In this document: positions 27,376 to 35,531 of the stretch, one piece after another
How positions within the stretch are numbered: the stretch's first letter is position 1
Layout of the letters: each line of letters opens with the position of its first letter
Assembly (NCBI GenBank): GCA_030426805.1
Contig: JAUHXU010000005.1
Coordinates: 1 to 64,000 of the forward strand
Direction of reading: 5' to 3'
Length of the DNA: 64,000 nt
DNA from: a bacterium
GTDB taxonomy: Bacteria; Planctomycetota; JAFGQW01
Position numbers and translations under genes: made by a program
Notes under the pieces: generated by a model
Database searches by the model: none
What the model saw: only the letters and a program-made list of their open reading frames with translations
What the model was told of the DNA's origin: nothing

Positions 27376-28944
27376 CTACCGCTTCACGTAGTTGCCGCCG
27401 GTCTGCGCCGCGAGTTTCTGCAGGAACCGTCCGTTGTGCGCGCCGATGCCGATGGCGTGCACCTTGATCCGCTTCGCGAGATTCCAGCGCTTCACTTCCG
27501 ACAGGATCTCCTCGGTGTCGGTGGTCTTGCCCGACGTCGGCGAACCGTCCGTGAGGAAGAAGATCGTGTCGAACGCGACCTTGTAGGCGCGGTCCACCGC
27601 CCCCTGGCCGCCGATCTGAAACGCCCGCTCGAGCGTGTCGTAGATGTTCGTCGACCCCTTCGGCGTGATCCCGCCGACATAGTCGTGCGCGGCGCGCTTG
27701 TTGGACTTCGTCGCCTTGACCATCTTGTCGCGGAAGACCGTGTAGTCGTCGGCGTAGAAGAGGATGTTGAACGTCGCATCCGCCGGCAGGTTGTCGACCG
27801 ACTTCAGCAGCTCGTTGCGCGCGACCTCGAACTTCGTCAGGCCCGACTGGCCCCCGCCGCCGGTCTTCGTCGCGTCACCGGCCGGCGAGTCCATGCTGCC
27901 GGAGTGATCGAGGATGTAGACGATGTGGGTCGACTTCGTCGTGATGCCGTAGAACGACGTGCCGCCGCCCCCGCCCGCTGCCGGCGCACCGGCGTTGCGT
28001 CCGCGATTGCGCTTGCCGCGCTTGTTCGCGACGATCACTTCCTTGTCGCGGTTCGCCTTCCACCAGTTCGTCCAGACCGCCGGGTTGTCGGCTTTCTGAA
28101 CGCCCGTCAGCTCCTTGAGCGTCGCGTGCACGTCCTCGCGCACACGCCCTTCCTCGCGCGCCATCGCCTCGATCAGATGCGGGATCGTCATCTTCCGGCG
28201 CAGCGTCTTCAGCGCGTCGATGACGGCGACCTTGATCTGCCAGCGCGGGTCCTTGAGGAACGGGACGAGCCCGTTTGCCGCGGCGTCCTGGTCCGACAGC
28301 CCCAGCCCGTCGATCGCCGAGAGACGCAGCAGCTGGTTCTTGTTCGACTTCGCGATCTGCAGCGCGGTCTCGGTCGCCTGCTCCAGCGGAATCTGCGCGA
28401 GCACGCCGACCACAGCGATCTGGGCCTCGCCTTTCGCGCGCTTCCACTCGCCGAGCAGGTCCTTCGCGAGGACGGCCCGCTCTTCCTCCTCGAACTGCGC
28501 GACGACCTTCTGGATCGCGCGCATCGTCTCGCGGCGGAACCTCCGCTCGAGTCGCTCCTCCTTGCGGAGCGCATCGATGCGGTCCATGTTCGCGTTGATC
28601 TCTTTGTTCTTCGTGCGCCCGCCCTTCTCCTGGACGATCGGAATCTTCAGGCGCTTGTGCAGGTCGGCGTTGCGCTCGTGGAGCTCGGAGAGTTCCTTCT
28701 GGTTCTTGCTGCTGCGCTTGTGCGAGATCGCGAGCCCGTCCGCGATGATGCGAACCGCGAGCGGGTGCGGGTCCTCGGCCAACTTGGCGATTCGCGCGGT
28801 GCGCGTCTCGTAGTCGCCGCGTTGCATGACGCGCCGGACTTCCTTGCCGATGTCCTTCCAGCGCGACTTCTCGACGCCGGTTTGCCCGATCGCGCCGTGG
28901 GCGAGAAGTACGATGACGAACGCGGAAACGATCTGAATACGCAA
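27376..28944 (-). CDS. Exported HEAT-repeat and von Willebrand factor A domain protein
   Basis: About 522 residues from a TTG start at 28944, chosen because GAGGAG lies seven bases upstream and a signal peptide (IVSAFVIVLLAHGAIGQ) begins immediately. The N-terminal two thirds is helical with HEAT-like repeats (for example LSAIDGLGLSDQDAAANGLV and VAVIDALKTL). After a Gly/Arg-rich linker, the VWA domain (about 340-520) keeps the MIDAS DHSGSMDS motif, a Thr in KGSTNIYD and TDGSPT. Such proteins bind partners through a metal ion. It lies 34 bp upstream of the acyltransferase gene on the same strand. Confidence 0.88.
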   Translation of the reverse strand: MRIQIVSAFVIVLLAHGAIGQTGVEKSRWKDIGKEVRRVMQRGDYETRTARIAKLAEDPHPLAVRIIADGLAISHKRSSKNQKELSELHERNADLHKRLKIPIVQEKGGRTKNKEINANMDRIDALRKEERLERRFRRETMRAIQKVVAQFEEEERAVLAKDLLGEWKRAKGEAQIAVVGVLAQIPLEQATETALQIAKSNKNQLLRLSAIDGLGLSDQDAAANGLVPFLKDPRWQIKVAVIDALKTLRRKMTIPHLIEAMAREEGRVREDVHATLKELTGVQKADNPAVWTNWWKANRDKEVIVANKRGKRNRGRNAGAPAAGGGGGTSFYGITTKSTHIVYILDHSGSMDSPAGDATKTGGGGQSGLTKFEVARNELLKSVDNLPADATFNILFYADDYTVFRDKMVKATKSNKRAAHDYVGGITPKGSTNIYDTLERAFQIGGQGAVDRAYKVAFDTIFFLTDGSPTSGKTTDTEEILSEVKRWNLAKRIKVHAIGIGAHNGRFLQKLAAQTGGNYVKR

Positions 28945-29047
28945 CGCTGCTCTCCTCTTCGCGGCACCGAACTGCCGCGCAGCCGACGGGGATCTGCCCG
29001 AGGAGAATGGTAGCAGATGGCCGGGCCGGACTCGACCCCGCGCGCGG

Positions 29048-30283
29048 TCAGACCGACTGCGCGTTGATGCGGACCGCTTTGGGACGGGCCGCGAGATTCG
29101 CGACGAACGCCGCGACGAGCCCGAGGACACACACGCCCGCGAAGACGCCGGGCGAGCCGCCGGCCTGCGCGATCGCCCGGTCGAGCGAAGCCGGCCACGC
29201 GTCGCCCGCCGCCTGACGCAGGGGTCCGAACGCGTCCCAGCCGGTGCCGAGCGCCACCCATGCCCCGGCGATCGCGGCGACCGACACGCCGAGCGCGGCG
29301 CGCACGGGGCCCCGCGTCGTCGCGCGGAACGGCAGCGAGAAACGGGTCGGGCGGGCGTCGCCGCCGACGAGGTCCACCGCGCCGTCGGCGTGGCGACCCG
29401 GCGCGACGGGCGTGACGTGGAACACGACGTTGCCGCGGCTGGCGACACGCGCCGCGGTCGGCGTCACCGCACAACCGGGGAAGTGCGGGACGATCCGCAA
29501 GCCGTCGGCATCGACGACCTCGACGACCACGCGGTGCACCCGGCCGATGCGCATCCGCCGAAACGCGTTGAACGCGACGGTCGCGCGGCTACTCGTCTGC
29601 GCGGCCGCGTCCTCTTCCGGAAGCGGCAAGCGCGCGGGGCGCGTCGGACGCGAACGGCGCGGCGATGCTTCGGGCCGTAGCGGCGGCGGGCTCGGGATCG
29701 CGGACGTCGAGGACCGCGTCAACGGCGACGTCGGCGATGCCGTCGGCCGGCGAACCGTGACCGCCGGGTCGCTCGTCGCGAGCACACGCGTGCGCGGGCG
29801 GAGCAACTCCGGATCCATCTCGTCGCCGTCGGGCGCGTCGTCGTGGTCCGCGTTCGGGTCGATCGACCCGGAGACGACGACACCAGAGCGATCCGGGGTC
29901 GGCGCGGCCTCGACCGGTTCGGCCGCTGCGGCCTCGTCGACCTCGACGGCGCCGGCGAACTCGCGCCGCATGCCGGCCGGAGGCGCCTCGGAATACCAGT
30001 GCAGCGAATACGCGCCGACCGTCAACTCGCACTCGGCCGGCAACGCGATGCTCGCGCCCGGCTCGACCGGCGCACCGGCGCACGTCAGCGGCGCGCCCGG
30101 ACCGAGGTTGCGCAGCATCCAGCGGCCGCGGTCGCGAAAGACGATGAGCTGGTGCGCAGCGATCGCGGCATCGTCGCACACGAGGTGATTCGCAACCGCG
30201 GAGCCGAGCGTAATCGGCTCTTCGGTGAATCGATGGTCACTCCGCGCACCACTCGGATCGACCAACGTGATCATCGTGTCCAT
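29048..30283 (-). CDS. FHA-like domain protein with C-terminal membrane segments (411 aa)
   Basis: The N-terminal 100 residues have the FHA order (ITLGSAVANHLVCDD, then AAHQLIVF, then WMLRNLGPGAPLTCAG), but the phospho-binding positions are changed: Gly-Arg is Gly-Ser and the usual Ser before His is Ala. A long Pro/Ala/Asp-rich linker (about 105-235) leads to a beta-rich domain, and two hydrophobic segments near the C-terminus (about 330-350 and 380-400) should span the membrane. It may scaffold signalling without canonical phosphothreonine binding. The ATG at 30283 stands alone on the minus strand. Confidence 0.75.
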   Translation of the reverse strand: MDTMITLVDPSGARSDHRFTEEPITLGSAVANHLVCDDAAIAAHQLIVFRDRGRWMLRNLGPGAPLTCAGAPVEPGASIALPAECELTVGAYSLHWYSEAPPAGMRREFAGAVEVDEAAAAEPVEAAPTPDRSGVVVSGSIDPNADHDDAPDGDEMDPELLRPRTRVLATSDPAVTVRRPTASPTSPLTRSSTSAIPSPPPLRPEASPRRSRPTRPARLPLPEEDAAAQTSSRATVAFNAFRRMRIGRVHRVVVEVVDADGLRIVPHFPGCAVTPTAARVASRGNVVFHVTPVAPGRHADGAVDLVGGDARPTRFSLPFRATTRGPVRAALGVSVAAIAGAWVALGTGWDAFGPLRQAAGDAWPASLDRAIAQAGGSPGVFAGVCVLGLVAAFVANLAARPKAVRINAQSV

Positions 30284-30384
30284 GCGGTCTCTTTCCCTGG
30301 CGTCCGGATCCGCTCCGGTCAGGAGAGCCTTCGGAATTCCGCCCGGCCTCCTTCAGGGCAATTCGAGGGACACGTGACGCACGA

Positions 30385-31383
30385 TCAGGCGTCGGCCGAT
30401 GCGTCCAGGACGGCGTCGATGCGGGCGATCAGCGCGTCGCGGCCGGCGACGATCTCCAAGTCGATGCCGAGGAACCAGATGGGCACGTCCACGCCGTCGA
30501 GGTCCCGGATCTTGACCCAGTCCTTCTCGGTCGTGATCCACGGAGCAGTTCCGCGGGGCAACGCGGCGAGATCGGCCGCCGAGTAGTCGTGGTGGTCCGG
30601 GAAGTGTGCCTCGTCCACGACGGTCGCCCCGAGATCCTCGAGCGTCCGCCGAAACGCGGTCGGTCGACCGACGCCGGAAAACGCGCGGACCTCGCGCCCG
30701 ACCAGATCGAGCAGCGGGTGGCGTCGTGTCTTGCCGCCCGGTGCGACCTCGACCAGCCGGCGCGGCGCGTGCACCGCCTGCGCGATCGGGGTCGACGGCG
30801 CCCGGCGCTCGAGCGTCGCGATCAGCCGGTCGCGCGCCTCGCTCGACACCTGATCGGCGCGCGTGACGACGATCGCGCCGGCCCGACGCAACGCGTCGAT
30901 CGGCTCGCGCAGGTAGCCCCACGGCAGGAGGTGCCCCCCGCCGAACGGATCGCTCGCGTCGACGAGCACGAGGTCGAGGTCACGCCCGGCGCGACGATGC
31001 TGGAACCCGTCGTCGAGCACGATCACGTCGGCGCCGCGCGACGCGGCATCGCGGGCGCCGGCGACGCGATCGGGCGACTCGATCACATCGATCCCACCGA
31101 GCCGCTCGCGCAGGAGCATCGTCTCGTCGCTCGGGCCGTCGCCGTCGCCGCGGCGATACCCGCGGCGGATGACGGCGACCCGCCGTTCGCGCGAGCGCAG
31201 GTGATCGGCCACCCACGCGACGGTCGGTGTCTTGCCGGTCCCGCCGGCGGTGAGATTGCCGACGCAGATCGCGGGAATCGGCAGCGCGTGCGTGCGGCAC
31301 ACGCCGACGTCGTAGAGGCGGTTGCGCACCGACACCGCGAAGCGATACGGAAGCGACAGCGGTGCGCTGACCCACGAGGGCAG
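30385..31383 (-). CDS. lpxK: Tetraacyldisaccharide 4'-kinase
   Basis: Phosphorylates the 4' position of the lipid A disaccharide precursor at the inner membrane. The P-loop reads VGNLTAGGTGKTPT, with IRRGYRRGDGD after it, DDGFQHRR (catalytic-site motif) and ITTEKDWVK near the C-terminus, all LpxK hallmarks. The start is unclear: between the stop of the upstream gene and the conserved PLSLPYR there is no ATG, GTG or TTG in frame. I place it at a CTG (31383), which gives 332 residues, the usual family length. Alternatives are GTG at 31335, which loses conserved residues, or GTG at 31524, inside the upstream gene. Confidence 0.88.
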   Translation of the reverse strand: MPSWVSAPLSLPYRFAVSVRNRLYDVGVCRTHALPIPAICVGNLTAGGTGKTPTVAWVADHLRSRERRVAVIRRGYRRGDGDGPSDETMLLRERLGGIDVIESPDRVAGARDAASRGADVIVLDDGFQHRRAGRDLDLVLVDASDPFGGGHLLPWGYLREPIDALRRAGAIVVTRADQVSSEARDRLIATLERRAPSTPIAQAVHAPRRLVEVAPGGKTRRHPLLDLVGREVRAFSGVGRPTAFRRTLEDLGATVVDEAHFPDHHDYSAADLAALPRGTAPWITTEKDWVKIRDLDGVDVPIWFLGIDLEIVAGRDALIARIDAVLDASADA

Positions 31384-31421
31384 GTCGTCCGGTGTGAGGC
31401 CCCGACGCGGGGCGTTCGAGC

Positions 31422-32342
31422 CTACTTCGCCGGTTCGGCCGGTTCGGACTTTTTCGGCTCGGACGGCGACGGCTGGTCCTTCTTCGCCTTGTCGCCCTCT
31501 TCGCTGCTGACCGTCTTCAGCCACTTGTCGTAGGCCTTCTTCCACGCGTCGTAGTTGTCGAGCCACGCCTTCTCGTCGGCGGTCGGGAAGGCTCCGACGG
31601 TCCAGCGACGCCACTCGATCACGCGCTTGCGGCCCGGGGTCCAACCCTTGGACGGATGATACCGTTCGAAGATCGCTTTGGCGGCCTCGTCTTCGACCGG
31701 TGCTGCTTCGCCGTCAGCCGGCTTCTCGCCATCGGGCGCCTTCTTCGCGGCCTTGCGCGCCTCGAGGCGCTGCTTGAACGCCTCGCGCTGCTTCTGGCGA
31801 TACGCCTCCCAGCGGCGCTGGATCGCGTCCTTGTCCGACGACATCCGGCGCGCCGCGGCCTCGTCGAGTTCTCGCAGCTCCGCGGGCGTGATCACCCGCA
31901 CGCGCTTCACGGTCGCGATGTCGCGGTAGAGGATGAACAGATACGAGCCGGTCGAGTCGTGGTGCCACAGCCGGATGCCGACGCCCGCGTCGGACGGCTT
32001 GGCGGAGGCGAAGACGTGCGACATCCCGCGCGACGCCTCGATGTCGTACTCCCGCTTGAGCTTGGTCTCGTACTCGGTGAGCTTCTTCGCGGTCAGCACG
32101 ATCTTCTCGAACAGACGGCCGCCCTTGGCGATGCCGACGATCTTGCGCTTGTTGCCGAGCGTGATCTCGAGCTTGTAGTTGACCTTCGCCCACTTCGGCT
32201 GCGACTTGCCGACGATCTCGCGTACCTTCTCGAGCGCGGGCACCGACTCCCACGGCCGCTCCCACGGGCGGTCCTGCGCCAGCGACGGCGCGGCGAGCAA
32301 CGTGACGAGGCCGACGATCAGTCCGGCGCGATAGATGAACAT
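31422..32342 (-). CDS. Exported protein, unknown function (306 aa)
   Basis: A signal peptide (about 1-22, ending SLAQ) begins at the ATG at 32342, which has GGAG seven bases upstream; the frame is open 42 bases further. The mature part starts with Trp-rich repeats (RPWERPWESVP) and then a mixed region with LEITLGNKRKIVGI and LWHHDSTGSYLFILYRD. A long charged helical stretch rich in Arg, Lys, Glu and Ala follows (about 165-235), and the end is a Lys/Glu/Pro tail. No family recognised. It lies directly upstream of lpxK and may be co-transcribed. Confidence 0.8.
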   Translation of the reverse strand: MFIYRAGLIVGLVTLLAAPSLAQDRPWERPWESVPALEKVREIVGKSQPKWAKVNYKLEITLGNKRKIVGIAKGGRLFEKIVLTAKKLTEYETKLKREYDIEASRGMSHVFASAKPSDAGVGIRLWHHDSTGSYLFILYRDIATVKRVRVITPAELRELDEAAARRMSSDKDAIQRRWEAYRQKQREAFKQRLEARKAAKKAPDGEKPADGEAAPVEDEAAKAIFERYHPSKGWTPGRKRVIEWRRWTVGAFPTADEKAWLDNYDAWKKAYDKWLKTVSSEEGDKAKKDQPSPSEPKKSEPAEPAK

Positions 32343-32472
32343 TCGAGCACTCCGTTTCCGGATCCGTCTGAATTCGAGACGCATCGCAGGATCCGTCCAC
32401 CGGTCCTATCGACACGACGCGCGGTTTTCTTCGGTCCCGATCGGAGATGGCCGACCGGCGGTCGTCGTGCGG

Positions 32473-33309
32473 CTACGTCAACGAGTCCATCGTGCGTCGA
32501 TAGAGGCGGCGCCACAGCCCCCACCGTCGGAGCGCGGAGAACGCGGCGTGCAGTTCGAGGTCGAGGCCGGGCCAGCGGAGGCTCGCCAGGGTGCCGGCGA
32601 TCTCGGCCGCGTTTTGTTGCAGGCGCGCCTCCGCGTCGAGGCACGCCTGGCAGGTCGCGAAGTGATCGCGGACATCCGCCTGCCGCGCTCCGTCCAGCGC
32701 GCCGTCGCGATACAGGAAGAACGCTGCGCGCGCGCTGCGGCACTCGGGCCCGAACGCGAGCACGTGCGCGGCGCCGCCCGTCGCCCGAGAGCCGGCGAGC
32801 CGCCGGCGTCGGTGCAGGCAGTTGACCGCGTGAAACAGCGACGTCGACACGAGTTCCGGCGGCTCGTCGATCGCGGCGGCGATCGCGTCGACGCGCAGCC
32901 CGCCGGCCCAACGCAGGTAGGCCGCGGCGCGGGCCCTCGGCGGCAGTGCGGCGATCATCCGCATCACCTGCGCGGCCGAGCGGGGCCATCGGGCGAGCGA
33001 CTCCTCGAGTTGCCCGAGCACCGCACCGCCCTTGACGGCGCCATCGCCCTCGCGGCCGAGCGCGACGAGCCAGGCCGGCAACGGCAGCGCTTCCGGCCGG
33101 TCGCGAAGGCGCGCGAACCCGGCCCCGATCGCCGTCTTGAACGCGGAACGGGCGGTAGGGCCGTCGCCGAACAGAAACGCCAGCGCGCCGTAGACGGTGG
33201 CGCCGTGTGGCCGGACGAGCTGAGCCCACGCGCGAGGCGCGCCGTCGAGCGCACCGCGCCACGACTGTTCGTCGCGCGCGCGCAACGCGGTGGACGACGC
33301 TTCGTCCAT
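32473..33309 (-). CDS. Sigma-70-like protein fused to a zinc-finger anti-sigma domain (278 aa)
   Basis: The N-terminal two thirds resembles an ECF sigma factor: a weak region 2 (about 20-70) and a region 4 helix-turn-helix (about 115-170, ALPPRARAAAYLRWAGGLRVDAIAAAI). The C-terminal part has the anti-sigma zinc-binding pattern His-X3-Cys-X2-Cys in DHFATCQACLDA (about 218-229). No membrane helix follows. A sigma factor carrying its own zinc-finger regulator is an unusual single-chain arrangement. The ATG at 33309 has AAGGA upstream. It is divergent from the radical-SAM-like gene across 90 bp. Confidence 0.72.
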   Translation of the reverse strand: MDEASSTALRARDEQSWRGALDGAPRAWAQLVRPHGATVYGALAFLFGDGPTARSAFKTAIGAGFARLRDRPEALPLPAWLVALGREGDGAVKGGAVLGQLEESLARWPRSAAQVMRMIAALPPRARAAAYLRWAGGLRVDAIAAAIDEPPELVSTSLFHAVNCLHRRRRLAGSRATGGAAHVLAFGPECRSARAAFFLYRDGALDGARQADVRDHFATCQACLDAEARLQQNAAEIAGTLASLRWPGLDLELHAAFSALRRWGLWRRLYRRTMDSLT

Positions 33310-33399
33310 GTGTTTTCCTTCCCGCCCCCGGAACGCCCGGTTCGCCGTCTTCTCGTATCGGCACGGGCTCGCGCGAACGAGCAGGGAAGGTCTTTCGCG

Positions 33400-34944
33400 A
33401 TGTGCATCGACGCGCTGCTGCGTCAGGTCCGTCATCCCGCCCGCTACGCCGGTGGCGAAGTCAACGCACACGAGCCGAGCGTCGACGCCCGGCTTCGCGT
33501 CGCGGTCGCACACCCCGACGTCTACGAGGTCGCGACCCGCGACGTCCACGTCGAACGTCTATACCGCCGCTGGGCGGCACTGCCGGGCGTCACCGCGGAG
33601 CGCGTCTTCCTCGTCGCGGAGGACCTCGAGCGACTGCTGCGCGAGCACGATCTCGGCGCGTTCACGCTCGAGTCGCGTTCGCCGGCAGCTGCCGTGGACG
33701 TCCTGCACGTCGTGCTCCCGGACACCCCGGCCGTGCAGAACGTGCCGGCGCTCCTCGGCCAGATCGGCATCGCTCCGCTCGCCGCGGCGCGCTCCGAGAA
33801 CGCGCCGCTCGTCGTCGCCTCCGGGCCGTTCGCCGCGACGCCGAACGCGATCGCCGACCTCGTCGACGTGATCGTGCGCGGTGAGCCGGAGGACGCGGTC
33901 GCGATCCTCGCCGACCGGTGGCTCGCCGCACGCGCGGCCGGGCTCGACCGCATCGCGGCGCTGACCGAGGTCGCCCGGATCACCGACGGGGCGTGGGTCC
34001 CCGCACTGCACGAGGCCGACGGGGCACCGCACACCGACGGGATCGAGTGGCCGGTGCCGGACGCGGTCGCACTCGACCTCGACCGCGCGTTCCACCCGAC
34101 GGCGGCGATCGTGCCCGCGGTCGCGCCGACCGAGCCGGAGTGGTGCGTCGAAGTGTCGCGCGCGACGCCCGACGCACCCATCCGCTACCGATCCGCAGCC
34201 ACGGTGCTCGACCTCGTCGATGCCGGGCTCGCCGCGACCGGGTTCGAGCGCGTGCGGCTCGACGGCCCGGCAATCGAGCGGCATCCCGCGTTTCCCGAGC
34301 TGCTGCGGACGCTACGCCGACGGCTCGCGGCGGACGGGGCCGCGCTCGCGATTCCCGCGCTCGGCCGCGAGGCGCAGCTGACGGTGCTGCCCGAGTTGCG
34401 CCGCACCGCACCAGACCGGCCGATGCCGTTCGTGTTGACGCCGGACGCACCGCTCGACCTCGACGCGCCGCCGCCGGACGCGGTCGCATGGGCCGAAGCG
34501 GCCTACCGAGCCGGGGCGACGTCGATCGAGATCGACGCACCGCACGGGGCGGACCCGACGCGCGCCGCGGCGACCGCTCGACTCGCGCGGGCGATCAGTG
34601 AGGCGCGCAAGGCGGTCGACGGGCGCCTCGGTCGGGTCGACCTGTCGCTCGTCGCGCCGGGCGGACCCGCGCCGGGTTACGACGCGCTACAGGCGGGCGT
34701 CCAGGCGATCCGCGCGGAGCTGGGCAAGCGTCGCGATGTCCGCATCACCGGTCAGTCGCCCGGGCACGCGGACATCCTCGCACGACTGCGGTGCGCCCCG
34801 CGGACCGTCGCCGCGGCGCTGATCGCACTCGGCGACGCGGGGCATCGCGCATCGGCGCTCGCGTTCGACCGCGACGGCCGCGACGACTGGCTGGCGCTCG
34901 ACGAGGCGATCCGGACCCACCGGACCGCCGACGCGTCAGCGTGA
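33400..34944 (+). CDS. Radical-SAM family (TIGR03960-like) homologue lacking the iron-sulfur cysteines
   Basis: A 514-residue protein whose N-terminal 175 residues follow the TIGR03960 pattern: PARYAGGEVNAH (13-24), VAHPDVYEVA, AERVFLVAEDLERLLRE, FTLESRSP, LVVASGPFAATPNAIADLVDVIVRGEPEDAV. The barrel part starts with CVEVSRATPDAPIRYRSAAT (249-268), where relatives have EVSRGC...CRFCQ...RPVRERS. All three cluster cysteines are replaced, and only three Cys occur in the whole protein. The rest aligns in plan with the radical SAM barrel. It is probably unable to bind the 4Fe-4S cluster. The ATG at 33400 follows GGGAAGG. Possibly a regulatory or structural paralogue. Confidence 0.78.
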   Translation: MCIDALLRQVRHPARYAGGEVNAHEPSVDARLRVAVAHPDVYEVATRDVHVERLYRRWAALPGVTAERVFLVAEDLERLLREHDLGAFTLESRSPAAAVDVLHVVLPDTPAVQNVPALLGQIGIAPLAAARSENAPLVVASGPFAATPNAIADLVDVIVRGEPEDAVAILADRWLAARAAGLDRIAALTEVARITDGAWVPALHEADGAPHTDGIEWPVPDAVALDLDRAFHPTAAIVPAVAPTEPEWCVEVSRATPDAPIRYRSAATVLDLVDAGLAATGFERVRLDGPAIERHPAFPELLRTLRRRLAADGAALAIPALGREAQLTVLPELRRTAPDRPMPFVLTPDAPLDLDAPPPDAVAWAEAAYRAGATSIEIDAPHGADPTRAAATARLARAISEARKAVDGRLGRVDLSLVAPGGPAPGYDALQAGVQAIRAELGKRRDVRITGQSPGHADILARLRCAPRTVAAALIALGDAGHRASALAFDRDGRDDWLALDEAIRTHRTADASA

Positions 34945-35253
34945 GCGCTTGCTCGCCTGCTTGACCACGCGCGCGAGGTCGCGCACGAACGCGTCGAGCG
35001 CCTGGCCCTTGCCCACCGCCTGGGGCTCACGACTCGGCGAGTTGCTGTTGACGAACTGCACGTCCGCCAGACTCCACCGCTTCGCGACCTCCTGCGCGTG
35101 CGCGGAGAGCCGGCCGCGCTCCTCCGCCCAACGGACGAGGTTGGGCCGATCGGACGCGCCACCGTGCTCGTCGCCGTCGGCCTCGAAGTCGTCCCGGACC
35201 GCGGCGAGGAAGCGTCGTCCCTCGTCCTTGACCCACGCTTTGTAGTTCTTCAT
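34936..35253 (-). CDS. Small soluble protein, unknown function (105 aa)
   Basis: A charged protein without signal peptide or membrane segment, with several Trp residues (AWVKDEGRRF, LVRWAEERG, AKRWSLADVQFVN) and a basic C-terminus (VVKQASKRSR). No family recognised. I chose the ATG at 35253, preceded by AAGG; the frame opens 42 bases earlier. Its 3' end overlaps the convergent radical-SAM-like gene by nine bases, and it is divergent from glnA. Confidence 0.68.
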   Translation of the reverse strand: MKNYKAWVKDEGRRFLAAVRDDFEADGDEHGGASDRPNLVRWAEERGRLSAHAQEVAKRWSLADVQFVNSNSPSREPQAVGKGQALDAFVRDLARVVKQASKRSR

Positions 35254-35531
35254 CGCGAAGTCGCCTTCCCGCACCCGGCCCGATCGTGAACGCAACCGTG
35301 ACCGCGCGATCGTTTTATAGCGGTCGTCGCGACGCGCTCCAACCCCCCGACGCCGGAAACTTCACGCAGGTGCGACCGGCACCTGGATGCGGCCGGCCCC
35401 CGTGCGCTAACATCTCGAAGACGGCGAGGGACGCACGAGGGCGGTCCCCGACACGTCACCCTATCCACCCCCCGGGGCTCGCTGCATCCCCATCCGGGAC
35501 CAGCACCACGGCCATACCGAAGGTTCAGGCC

